This document shows, in pieces, positions 1 to 7,200 of a stretch of DNA of 11,876 bases. How positions within the stretch are numbered: position 1 is the stretch's first letter; each line of letters begins with the position of its first letter. Both the position numbers and the translations under genes were made by a program. The notes under the pieces are model-generated. The model saw only the letters and a list, made by a program, of their open reading frames with translations, searched no databases and was not told where the DNA came from. Origin of the DNA: an uncultured bacterium (lineage in GTDB: Bacteria > Fidelibacterota > Marinisomatia > Marinisomatales > UBA1611); NCBI GenBank assembly GCA_938092125.1, contig CALKMQ010000179.1, positions 1 through 11,876 on the forward strand, written 5' to 3'.

Positions 1-40
1 ACTTGTAATACTTATTCAAGATAGGTAATTTTAGAGCTGT

Positions 41-484
41 ATGATAGTTTTACGTTCGGATTTGTTAACCGGATTTAAAAACAAGCTTTTTGAAATAGAG
101 TTAAAAACGACAGATAATAATTTAGTTCTTGAAAATAATAAGTTAACATGTCAACTAAGTTCTAAGCCCTCAAAGCATGGTTTTAAAATTTCAGGTTTTA
201 TTTTCAATAATATTGTTAATTGTTGTGATAGATGTCTCCAAAAATATGTTCTTAATAATAAAATTAAATTAACTTTTCTGATATCAAATCAAAAAAATGA
301 TAACATCGTTGGTAATTATGATCTCCTTTATTGGTCTGACAAAGCAGATAGAGTTAATTTAAAAGACATATTACTTGAAACATTATTTGTGGAAGTTCCA
401 TTAAAAAAATTATGCTCTAATAATTGTAAGGGTATTTGCCTAGATTGTGGTAATAACCTTAACAACAAAACTTGTTCATGCTAA
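41..484 (+). CDS. yceD: YceD/DUF177 family protein (large-subunit rRNA/L32-linked)
   Basis: This is a 147-residue protein of the YceD (DUF177) family, whose members are linked to 23S rRNA maturation and are almost always encoded just before ribosomal protein L32. Visible family marks are the internal C-x2-C-L motif (C62, C65, preceded by C61) and the C-terminal cysteine cluster (C125, C129, C133, C136, C145, C147) in the arrangement C-x3-C-x-G-x-C-x2-C-G-x2-L-N. These could bind a metal; that is inference. The body is poorly conserved, Asn/Lys-rich and AT-biased, as is usual for this family in AT-rich genomes. The ATG at 41 gives a normal family length, and only a weak GAGC-like ribosome site precedes it. 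rpmF follows after 36 bases. The gene's promoter probably lies at or beyond the left edge; I see no convincing one in bases 1-40. Confidence 0.88.
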   Translation: MIVLRSDLLTGFKNKLFEIELKTTDNNLVLENNKLTCQLSSKPSKHGFKISGFIFNNIVNCCDRCLQKYVLNNKIKLTFLISNQKNDNIVGNYDLLYWSDKADRVNLKDILLETLFVEVPLKKLCSNNCKGICLDCGNNLNNKTCSC

Positions 485-520
485 AAATTAATTAAGTAAA
501 ATTACTCTAGGAGAGAAATA

Positions 521-697
521 ATGGCATTGCCTAAACGAAGACAATCAAAGTCAAGAAGTAAAAAAAGAAGAACTCATTATAAATCAGGTTTAGTTTCTAC
601 CACTACCTGTCCTCAATGCAATGCTACAAAAATGCCGCACAGAGCTTGCCCAAGTTGCGGATATTACAGAGGTAGACCTGTAATTTCTTCTTCTTAG
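521..697 (+). CDS. rpmF: 50S ribosomal protein L32 (zinc-ribbon form)
   Basis: A 58-residue protein, one of the shortest real genes here. It begins MALPKRRQSKSR and carries the basic N-terminal tail (residues 1-20) typical of bL32, which threads into 23S rRNA. A zinc ribbon follows, with C30-x2-C33 and C43-x2-C46, so this is the zinc-binding (C+) paralogue type rather than the cysteine-free type used under zinc limitation. An excellent Shine-Dalgarno, AGGAG at 509-513, lies 7 bases before the ATG and fixes the start. The yceD-rpmF order is the classical one. Downstream, plsX would be expected but is missing; a 70-base non-coding gap leads straight into fabH. Confidence 0.97.
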   Translation: MALPKRRQSKSRSKKRRTHYKSGLVSTTTCPQCNATKMPHRACPSCGYYRGRPVISSS

Positions 698-723
698 ATA
701 TCAACAAGTACCCTATTGCATTT

Positions 724-763
724 AAATGATATTACAAACTTAAACTTTCTAATATAATCATTT
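724..763. repeat. Imperfect inverted repeat in the rpmF-fabH gap
   Basis: AAATGAT at 724-730 is matched by its exact reverse complement ATCATTT at 757-763. With one small bulge the pairing can extend inward (ATTA at 731-734 against TAAT at 750-753). The right arm runs into a T-rich stretch (761-769). It could be an operator for the fab genes, because it overlaps the TATAAT box, or a weak AT-rich terminator after rpmF. In sequence this AT-rich, short arms can also arise by chance, so the function is open. Confidence 0.35.
732..758 (+). promoter_or_regulatory. Candidate fabH promoter with consensus TATAAT box
   Basis: A perfect TATAAT lies at 753-758. The best -35 is poor: TTACAA at 732-737 matches TTGACA at only 3 of 6 positions, with a short 15-base spacer. 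If the box is used, transcription would start near 765-766, just 2-3 bases before the TTG start of fabH at 768, giving an almost leaderless message. No Shine-Dalgarno precedes that TTG, which fits leaderless initiation but does not prove it. Confidence 0.35.
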
Positions 764-767
764 TATT

Positions 768-1757
768 TTGAAGGCGACCATCACATCAACGGCTCATTAT
801 GTACCAGAAAAAGTTTTAACAAATTCTGAACTTGAAAAATTTGTGGAAACTTCTGATGAGTGGATACAAAGCCGTGTGGGCATTAAACAAAGACATATAG
901 TTAGCAAAGGAGAAGCCTCTTCTGATATGTCCACTGAGGTGGCCAAGTCACTTTTGCAAAAAAGAGGTATTAGTCCAAATGAAATTGATGTTATAATTGT
1001 TGGAACAGTTACACCTGACCATCCTACTCCATCAACTGCAGCAATTGTTCAAAATAATATTAAAGCTGAAAATGCATGGGCATTTGATTTAAGTGCTGCA
1101 TGCAGCGGGTTTTTATATTCGTTGGAAACAGGCGCTAGATTTATTGAGTCAGGAAAATATAAATATATTATGGTTATAGGTGTAGACACTATGACATCAA
1201 TATTAGACTTTAAAGATAGAGAGACCTGTATAATTTTCGGTGATGGTGCTGGTGGCGTTATACTTGAAGCTTCTAAATCAAATTCAGGTATTTTAGGATC
1301 TATTTTAAAAACTGATGGCTCAGGCGCTGAGAGCCTTAATGTCTTAGCAGGTGGAAGTAAATTCCCAGCATCAATCGATACAATTAATCAAAGACAACAC
1401 TATATAAAACAAGATGGTAAAAAAGTTTTCAAATTTGCTATAAGAAGAATGTCAGATGTTTCTACTAAGTTGCTTAAAGAAAATGGCTTAAGTGGCACCG
1501 ATGTTGATTTATTCATTCCCCACCAAGCAAATAAGCGAATTATAGAAGCAACTGGAGAACGTTGTGGTATTCCCAAAGATAAAGTAATGATTAATATAGA
1601 TAAGTATGGTAATACAACGGCCGGTACAATACCAATTGCTCTAAATGAAGCAGTAGAAAAAAATCTAATTTCAGATGGAGACTATGTCTTATTATCTGCA
1701 TTTGGTTCTGGTTTTACTTGGGGAAGTATTTTAATAAAATGGAATTCTAAAAATTGA
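768..1757 (+). CDS. fabH: 3-oxoacyl-ACP synthase III (KAS III)
   Basis: FabH condenses acetyl-CoA (or a branched acyl-CoA) with malonyl-ACP to start type II fatty-acid synthesis in the cytosol. The 329-residue protein has the thiolase fold with a complete Cys-His-Asn triad: C112 (in SAACSGF), H252 (in PHQAN) and N282 (in GNTTAG). The conserved ETSDEWI (27-33) near the N terminus and the C-terminal GSGFTWGS are also present. The start is TTG at 768. I prefer it because it puts the nucleophile at residue 112, as in E. coli FabH, and no ATG or GTG fits; there is no visible Shine-Dalgarno. The stop overlaps the fabD start by four bases (TTGA, 1754-1757). The gene stands where plsX-fabH would normally stand, with plsX missing. 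Confidence 0.96.
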   Translation: MKATITSTAHYVPEKVLTNSELEKFVETSDEWIQSRVGIKQRHIVSKGEASSDMSTEVAKSLLQKRGISPNEIDVIIVGTVTPDHPTPSTAAIVQNNIKAENAWAFDLSAACSGFLYSLETGARFIESGKYKYIMVIGVDTMTSILDFKDRETCIIFGDGAGGVILEASKSNSGILGSILKTDGSGAESLNVLAGGSKFPASIDTINQRQHYIKQDGKKVFKFAIRRMSDVSTKLLKENGLSGTDVDLFIPHQANKRIIEATGERCGIPKDKVMINIDKYGNTTAGTIPIALNEAVEKNLISDGDYVLLSAFGSGFTWGSILIKWNSKN

Positions 1758-2674
1758 AAAAAGGTTGGCTCTTCCCTGGTCAAGCATCTCAAAAAGTTGG
1801 GATGGGAAAAGATTTTTATGAAAAAACCGAGCTTGGAAAGAAATATTTTGATATAGCCAATGATACTTTAGGTATAGATATTCAAAATATTACTTTCAAT
1901 GGTCCTGATGAAAAATTAAGATTAACAAAACATACCCAACCGGCAATTTTTATAGTTAGCACAATTATTAGTGAGCTTCTCATAAAAAAAGGTTTTAAAC
2001 CAGATGGTGTAGCTGGTCACAGCCTAGGGGAATATAGCGCACTTGTAGCTGCACAAGGAATTGATTTCAAAACAGGGCTCGAACTAGTCAAAATACGTTC
2101 AGAAAGCATGGCTAAGGCTGGAGAAGATAACCCTGGTACTATGGCAGCCATTATAGGTATGGATTTGGAAAGTGTTACCACTCTAGCTCAGGAAATAAGC
2201 ACTAATCAAATTGTTGTTGCAGCAAATCATAATACGGAAAATCAAATAGTAATTTCTGGTAATATCAAAGCAGTTCAAAATTTTACTGATATTGCAAAAA
2301 AACATGGTGCTAGAATGGCGATTCCATTAAATGTCAGTGGAGCCTTTCATTCACCCCTTATGCAACCAGCAAGAGAAGAACTTGCCGATAAGTTAGATTC
2401 TATTCAAATTTCGGATATTAATATTCCACTTTATTCAAATTTTAGTGCAGAGCCAACTATGAATGGATTAGATATAAAAGAATCATTAATCAGCCAACTT
2501 GAAAACCCCGTTCTTTGGTTTGACTCAATAAATAATATGGTTAATAGCGGGTTTTCTCTTTTTACTGAAATCGGTCCTGGAAAAGTCCTTAAAGGACTAA
2601 ATAAAAAAATAAATAAAGATCTAGATACTAAGAATATTGAATTGTACGAGGAATTTATATCATATGAGATTTGA
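1754..2674 (+). CDS. fabD: Malonyl-CoA:ACP transacylase
   Basis: FabD transfers malonyl from CoA to the phosphopantetheine arm of AcpP, supplying extender units to FabH and FabF. The 306-residue protein is close to E. coli FabD in length. It shows the GQASQ loop (9-13), the nucleophile elbow GHSLGEYSA with Ser90, the carboxylate-binding Arg115 in VKIRSESM, and catalytic His199 in GAFHSP. The start is TTG at 1754, overlapping the fabH stop in a TTGA junction, which suggests translational coupling. A weak GGA (1741-1743) lies about 10 bases upstream, inside fabH. Its own 3' end overlaps fabG by 11 bases. Confidence 0.96.
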   Translation: MKKGWLFPGQASQKVGMGKDFYEKTELGKKYFDIANDTLGIDIQNITFNGPDEKLRLTKHTQPAIFIVSTIISELLIKKGFKPDGVAGHSLGEYSALVAAQGIDFKTGLELVKIRSESMAKAGEDNPGTMAAIIGMDLESVTTLAQEISTNQIVVAANHNTENQIVISGNIKAVQNFTDIAKKHGARMAIPLNVSGAFHSPLMQPAREELADKLDSIQISDINIPLYSNFSAEPTMNGLDIKESLISQLENPVLWFDSINNMVNSGFSLFTEIGPGKVLKGLNKKINKDLDTKNIELYEEFISYEI

Positions 2675-3413
2675 TCTAAGCAATAAAACAGCAATAGTAA
2701 CTGGAGCATCTCAAGGCATTGGAGAAACTATTGCAATAGAAATGGCAAAATCGGGAGCAATTGTATTTTGCTTAGCTCGAAATAAAGAGGCGCTAGATGC
2801 CACAATTAAAAAAATAACAGAAAATGGTGGTAAAGCCACTGCATTCTCGTGCGATATATCTAAAAATGATGACTTTAAATCTATTATTCTAAACATTGTT
2901 AAAGAATATGGCTCAATAGATATCCTCGTTAATAATGCAGGTATTACTAAAGATAACCTATTAATGCGCATGTCAGATGATCAATGGGATGATGTTTTAA
3001 ACATTAATTTAAAAGGATCCTTTACATGCACTCGGTCAGTTATCAAACATATGATGAAGAAAAAATTTGGAAGAATTATTAATATAACTTCTATTGTTGG
3101 AATAACTGGTAATGCTGGACAAGCCAATTATGCAGCCTCAAAATCAGGTTTAATTGGTCTGACTAAATCAATAGCAAAGGAAGTTGCATCTAGAGGAATA
3201 ACCGCTAATTGTGTGGCTCCAGGATGGATTGAAACATCCATGACAGATCAGTTAAGCAATGAAGTAAAAAATAAGTTTTTATCACAGATTCCTACTGGTA
3301 AAATTGGGCAATCTAAAGATATAGCAAATACAGTAATTTTTCTAGCTTCAGATGAAGCAGGATATATAACTGGACAAACCATTACCGTAGATGGCGGGAG
3401 AATAATTAACTAA
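2664..3413 (+). CDS. fabG: 3-oxoacyl-ACP reductase
   Basis: FabG is the NADPH-dependent reductase of the fatty-acid elongation cycle, a classical short-chain dehydrogenase. The 249-residue protein has the cofactor loop TGASQGIG (13-20), NNAG (90-93), and the catalytic tetrad N115, S143, Y156, K160 (YAASK). I place the start at ATG 2664, giving MRFDLSNKTAIVTG, rather than an upstream in-frame TTG at 2637. The shorter form has the usual FabG N terminus and is preceded by GAGGA (2648-2652), 11 bases away. This start lies inside the end of fabD (11-base overlap). A good AcpP ribosome site follows 3 bases after its stop. Confidence 0.95.
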   Translation: MRFDLSNKTAIVTGASQGIGETIAIEMAKSGAIVFCLARNKEALDATIKKITENGGKATAFSCDISKNDDFKSIILNIVKEYGSIDILVNNAGITKDNLLMRMSDDQWDDVLNINLKGSFTCTRSVIKHMMKKKFGRIINITSIVGITGNAGQANYAASKSGLIGLTKSIAKEVASRGITANCVAPGWIETSMTDQLSNEVKNKFLSQIPTGKIGQSKDIANTVIFLASDEAGYITGQTITVDGGRIIN

Positions 3414-3429
3414 CAAAAGGAGAAACCAA

Positions 3430-3660
3430 ATGTCAACATTTGATAAAGTAAAAGAAGTTGTAATTGATAAACTTGGCGTTGATGAAGCAGCAATAACTGA
3501 AAAAGCACATTTTGTGAATGATCTTGGAGCTGACTCACTTGATACTGTAGAATTAATCATGGAATTTGAAGAAGAGTTTGGAATTGAAATCCCAGATGAA
3601 GATGCAGAAAACATTACTACAGTTAATAGCGCTGTTGAGTACATTGACGAGCACAAATAA
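3430..3660 (+). CDS. acpP: Acyl carrier protein
   Basis: The 76-residue acidic carrier holds growing acyl chains as thioesters on 4'-phosphopantetheine. The attachment site is Ser36 in the hallmark GADSLDTVE, and acidic helix II follows (VELIMEFEEEFG) as the docking surface for the Fab enzymes. Length and sequence are typical of bacterial AcpP. A strong Shine-Dalgarno, AAGGAG at 3417-3422, lies 7 bases before the ATG; it is the strongest site in the cluster, consistent with AcpP being needed in much larger amounts than the enzymes. It sits between fabG (16 bases upstream) and fabF (15 bases downstream), the standard order. Confidence 0.98.
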   Translation: MSTFDKVKEVVIDKLGVDEAAITEKAHFVNDLGADSLDTVELIMEFEEEFGIEIPDEDAENITTVNSAVEYIDEHK

Positions 3661-3675
3661 CATTATAGGGTAAAA

Positions 3676-4914
3676 ATGCAAAAGAAAGTAGTTGTTACAG
3701 GTTTAGGTGCTTTAGCTCCGAATGGAAACTCTGTAAATCATTTTTGGTCTGCAATTGAATCTGGTACTAGCGGAATCGCTCCTATTACCTATTTTGATGC
3801 ATCAAATCATAGGGTATCAATAGCAGGTGAACTAAAGGATTTTAATCCTGAGCAAACTTTAGATGCCAAAGAAATACGGAAATTGGATCCATTTTCTACT
3901 TTTGCATTAGTATCATCTGATGAAGCAATTAAATCTTCAAATATTAATCTTGAAACAATAGACCTTGACCGTGCCGGTGTAATAATTGGTAGTGGCATCG
4001 GAGGAATACAAACATTAGAGCATGAACATGACATCATTAAGAGCAAGGGAGCTAGGAGGGTTTCTCCACAATTTGTTGCAAAAATGATTCCAAACATTGC
4101 GGGTGGCCATGTTTCAATGAGGTTTGGTTTCCGTGGTCCGAGTCAAACCGTTATTTCAGCATGCGCGTCATCAAATGACGCAATAGGCATTGCATTAAGA
4201 TTAATTAGATATGGTGATGCAGACATCATGCTCACTGGAGGTACAGAGGCTAGTATTACTCCACTTACTATTGCAGGATTTGCTAATATGAGGGCGCTTT
4301 CACAAAACTGTGAAGTCCCTACTGCAGCCAGTAGACCTTTTGATGCTGATAGAGATGGGTTTGTATTAAGTGAAGGAGCAGGCATGTTAGTAATTGAATC
4401 AGAAGAACATGCTATTAAGAGAGGTGCTCCTATTCTAGCTGAAATAGCTGGGTATGGATCTTCAGACGATGCATTCCATATTACACAACCAGCTCCAGAG
4501 GGCCTTGGGGCTTTTAAAGCAATGAATAGGGCTCTAGAAGACTCAAGTATATTATCTGCTGATATTGATTATATAAATGCACATGGAACATCAACTCCCT
4601 TTAATGATAAGAATGAGTCAAAGGCCATTGGAAACTTATTTAAAGACAGTCTTTCAAAATTAAAAGTCAGTTCTACAAAATCTATGACTGGCCATCTACT
4701 AGGAGCAGCTGGTGGACTTGAGGCTGTTGCTACAGTTAAATCAATAATGACTGAAAGAATTGCTCCAACCATAAATTATAACAACCCAGACCCTGAGTGT
4801 ACTTTAGACTATACTCCAAATAAATCAGTTGCTCATAAAATAAATGCAGCTTTATCAAATACATTTGGATTTGGCGGTCATAATGCTGTGCTTTGTTTCA
4901 GGAAATATAATTGA
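3676..4914 (+). CDS. fabF: 3-oxoacyl-ACP synthase II (KAS II)
   Basis: FabF extends acyl-ACP by condensation with malonyl-ACP and is the main elongating ketosynthase. The 412-residue protein has the Cys-His-His triad and conserved lysine at the same residue numbers as E. coli FabF: C163 (SACASSND), H303 (NAHGTSTP), K335 and H340 (TKSMTGHLLGAAGG). The C-terminal NTFGFGGHN loop is also intact. The ATG start follows AGGG at 3667-3670. The stop TGA is embedded in the TTGA that begins rnc. No second ketosynthase or dehydratase/enoyl reductase gene (fabZ/fabI) is in the window, so the cycle must be completed from elsewhere in the genome. Confidence 0.97.
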   Translation: MQKKVVVTGLGALAPNGNSVNHFWSAIESGTSGIAPITYFDASNHRVSIAGELKDFNPEQTLDAKEIRKLDPFSTFALVSSDEAIKSSNINLETIDLDRAGVIIGSGIGGIQTLEHEHDIIKSKGARRVSPQFVAKMIPNIAGGHVSMRFGFRGPSQTVISACASSNDAIGIALRLIRYGDADIMLTGGTEASITPLTIAGFANMRALSQNCEVPTAASRPFDADRDGFVLSEGAGMLVIESEEHAIKRGAPILAEIAGYGSSDDAFHITQPAPEGLGAFKAMNRALEDSSILSADIDYINAHGTSTPFNDKNESKAIGNLFKDSLSKLKVSSTKSMTGHLLGAAGGLEAVATVKSIMTERIAPTINYNNPDPECTLDYTPNKSVAHKINAALSNTFGFGGHNAVLCFRKYN

Positions 4915-5624
4915 GTTTTTTATATAAATTAAAAAATATATTAAAATCAGATGACCACCTATCTCCTATTGAAAAAAAAATAAATTACCTCTTCCACAAT
5001 CGTGAATACTTAGTACAAGCATTCACACATAAAAGTATTAATGCTTCTCCAAGAAAAAATTATGAAAGATTAGAATTTTTAGGTGATACAGTAATCGACA
5101 TTATTATTAGTCGAGAACTAATGAGAGAATTCCCAGAAGGTGATGAAGGATTTCTTACCCAAAAAAGAGCCTCACTGGTGCGAAAAACATTTTTAGCGCA
5201 AATAAGTAAAATGTTAGACCTTATTGATCATATTGTTATTGAATCAAGTGTAGACATAAAAATTGAAAAAATAGCGGAGAAACAACAAGCAAATCTCTTT
5301 GAAGCTATAATTGGTGCGATATATTTGGATGGAGGAATATCACCCTGTAGAAAATTAATATTAGATACCATTTGGGCTCATAGAACTGAAGCATGGAAGT
5401 CTACCAATTACAAAGGGAAACTGATAGAATATTGCCATATAAAGGACATTGGTAGCCCGTCTTTTAATATTAAAGATATTTCAGGTCCAGATCACTCAAA
5501 AACATTTGAAATTGAGGTGAAAATTGATGACCGATACTTTCCCACAGGCATGGGACTTGATAAAAAGTCTGCAGAGCAAAAAGCAGCAAAAATTGCATTA
5601 GAGCAACTTGATGCTCCTTTTTAA
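4911..5624 (+). CDS. rnc: Ribonuclease III
   Basis: RNase III cuts double-stranded RNA in rRNA precursors and mRNAs. The 237-residue protein has the N-terminal endonuclease domain with signature YERLEFLGD (51-59, giving E52, E55, D59) and a C-terminal double-stranded-RNA-binding domain (about 166-236, ending SAEQKAAKIALEQL). Oddly, the second metal-binding segment reads ANLFEAIIGAIYLD. By alignment with E. coli ADTVEALIG, the D114 position is Asn128 here, while the key E117 position is kept as E131. The start is TTG at 4911, preceded by AGGAAA at 4900-4905 and overlapping the fabF stop (TTGA). The rnc stop lies 2 bases from the stop of the opposing gene. Confidence 0.95.
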   Translation: MSFLYKLKNILKSDDHLSPIEKKINYLFHNREYLVQAFTHKSINASPRKNYERLEFLGDTVIDIIISRELMREFPEGDEGFLTQKRASLVRKTFLAQISKMLDLIDHIVIESSVDIKIEKIAEKQQANLFEAIIGAIYLDGGISPCRKLILDTIWAHRTEAWKSTNYKGKLIEYCHIKDIGSPSFNIKDISGPDHSKTFEIEVKIDDRYFPTGMGLDKKSAEQKAAKIALEQLDAPF

Positions 5625-5626
5625 GA

Positions 5627-6166
5627 TCATTCTAAATCTTTTATTTTATCTCTAATTCTTGCGGCTTTTTCATACTCTTCTTCATCAACCGCTTTTTTTA
5701 ATTTAATTTCTAAATCTTCAACTGAATATTTTGAAATTATATTTTGTTTATCTGAAATTACTTCATCCTCGCCAACACCTGCCTCTTCAATAACTTCTGC
5801 AGTGACATAAATTTGCGCATCTAGCCTTAGCGCAATAGATATCGCATCGCTTGGCCTAGCATCTATTGTTTTTGTACCAAAATTATTACCACTTAGTTTT
5901 AAGCTAGCATAAAAAACACCATCATTCAACTTCGAAATATTCACCGCCAATAATTTCCCATCAACCTTTGCAATTAAATCACAAATTAAATCATGAGTTA
6001 ATGGCCTTGGTGTATCTACTACTTCTATCGCCAAAGCTATAGATTGAGCTTCAAATGAACCTACCAATATTGGTAAAAATAGCTCACTACGCTCATCCTT
6101 AAGGAGAACCGCATAGCTTCTGCTTGAAGGGTGGTATGATATTTTTTCTACTTTTACTGGAATCAT
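5627..6166 (-). CDS. DUF151 bifunctional-nuclease family protein with UVR motif
   Basis: This 179-residue protein has an N-terminal DUF151 domain (about 1-135), with the conserved stretches LPILVGSFEAQSIA (31-44), RPLTHDL (54-60) and DARPSDAISIALR (102-114). A C-terminal UVR-type helical hairpin follows (about 150-179, LKKAVDEEEYEKAARIRDKI). DUF151 proteins have been described as nucleases acting on DNA and RNA, and UVR motifs mediate UvrB-UvrC and Clp-partner contacts, so a nucleic-acid or stress role is likely but unproven. The ATG is joined to the upstream isomerase gene by a one-base TAATG overlap, implying coupled translation. It is the last gene of this operon and ends tail-to-tail with rnc. 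Confidence 0.9.
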   Translation of the reverse strand: MIPVKVEKISYHPSSRSYAVLLKDERSELFLPILVGSFEAQSIALAIEVVDTPRPLTHDLICDLIAKVDGKLLAVNISKLNDGVFYASLKLSGNNFGTKTIDARPSDAISIALRLDAQIYVTAEVIEEAGVGEDEVISDKQNIISKYSVEDLEIKLKKAVDEEEYEKAARIRDKIKDLE

Positions 6167-7200
6167 TATATTTTCGATAATTCGTCTTTTAGAACTTGTA
6201 TGTTTTTGACAGGACTAGGGTCTGTATTATGCATAATTGCACACCAATAACTTAACCAATCTCCATAATGTATCAATAATAAGAATCGTTCTTTAAAACT
6301 ATCTCCATCTACTTCAATTGTTTCTTGCTTAACTCTTAGGTCAGAAAGAATATTCGATATAATAGATTTTCGTGCCTTATTTCTATCATTCATATCCTCA
6401 TCCATCAACCATAAAACAAAATAATTAGAAAAATATTCGGCATTATTATGCCACCCTACAATTTCATTATGATTCATTTCAGGGTAGATATTATGGTATG
6501 CTAATATTTTACTATTTTCACAGATTTGTCCTTTTAATCTTACTGCTACAGTATCGAGTCCATCAGAATCCGCATATATAATAGGTAATTTGCAATAGAT
6601 CTTATTAGCTAGTGCCCAAACAGGGTTTTTACCTGTATCCTCTGAGTATTCAATTCTTTTTGATTTTATTAATTTTGCGGCAGAATGAAGCCAGGGTTCA
6701 ATATCAGTATTAATAACACCGACTTTTTTCAGGACATATAATAGAGGTATAAAAGAAAATGCCAGGGCTGCTCGAGGTTGTAAACCAGATGGTATCAAAA
6801 CTTTATCATAATCATATTTTCGACAGAGAGTTTCTAAATTCCCTCCAGTTGTGATACCTATTACCTTGGCATTTATGGAGTTTGCTTTATCTAAAACAGA
6901 TAGAGTTTCTTCTGTATTGCCAGAATATGAGGAACATATAATTAATGTTGAACTATCGATCCATGCAGGGAGATTATATCCTCTATTAACAATAAAAGGT
7001 ATTTTAATATCATCCTTGATTAACGAGTTTACAACATCACCTCCTATAGCGGAACCTCCCATACCTGCAACGATGACTTTATTTATATTTTCGTACTCAT
7101 TTTTAATTTTTATTTCTTCGCTAATTTTTAATGCATCAGTTATGTTTTCAGGAAAATCCCAAATTGATTGAAACATATTGTCTTTATCTATTGTATTCAT
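6166..7200 (-). CDS. Bifunctional phosphoglucose/phosphomannose isomerase
   Basis: This 344-residue cytosolic SIS-fold enzyme belongs to the family that interconverts fructose-6-P with both glucose-6-P and mannose-6-P; the family was first characterised in archaea and is common in several FCB lineages. Visible motifs are GMGGSAIGGD (46-55), the phosphate-binding SYSGNTEET (91-99), PSGLQPRAAL (137-146), the catalytic-type Glu228 in GQICENSK, and His244 in EMNHNEIVGW. The C-terminal end (VKNIQVLKDEL) carries the family's final lysine. It sits two genes after a phosphomannomutase/phosphoglucomutase, so together they can turn fructose-6-P into mannose-1-P or glucose-1-P. Its stop/start contacts with both neighbours are one-base TAATG overlaps. 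Confidence 0.93.
   Translation of the reverse strand: MNTIDKDNMFQSIWDFPENITDALKISEEIKIKNEYENINKVIVAGMGGSAIGGDVVNSLIKDDIKIPFIVNRGYNLPAWIDSSTLIICSSYSGNTEETLSVLDKANSINAKVIGITTGGNLETLCRKYDYDKVLIPSGLQPRAALAFSFIPLLYVLKKVGVINTDIEPWLHSAAKLIKSKRIEYSEDTGKNPVWALANKIYCKLPIIYADSDGLDTVAVRLKGQICENSKILAYHNIYPEMNHNEIVGWHNNAEYFSNYFVLWLMDEDMNDRNKARKSIISNILSDLRVKQETIEVDGDSFKERFLLLIHYGDWLSYWCAIMHNTDPSPVKNIQVLKDELSKI

Noticed and set aside
1..40. Promoter directly ahead of yceD (TTGTAA at 3-8, TAATTT at 26-31, 17-base spacer)
   Set aside because: The -10 match is only 3 of 6 in AT-rich DNA at the window edge; not distinguishable from chance.
2637..2663. N-terminal extension of FabG from an upstream TTG
   Set aside because: The added residues (MNCTRNLYH) do not resemble any FabG N terminus and would enlarge the overlap with fabD. 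ATG 2664 with GAGGA upstream gives the standard protein.
2431..2709. Open frame antisense to the end of fabD and start of fabG
   Set aside because: It lies wholly opposite conserved fab genes, has no recognisable domain and no ribosome site. The same applies to the antisense frames under fabG, acpP, fabF, the isomerase, the mutase and the MazG-like gene.
5623..5640. Intrinsic terminator for rnc
   Set aside because: The stem is only 5 AT-rich pairs with an 8-base loop and lies in the opposing coding sequence; too weak to call as a feature.
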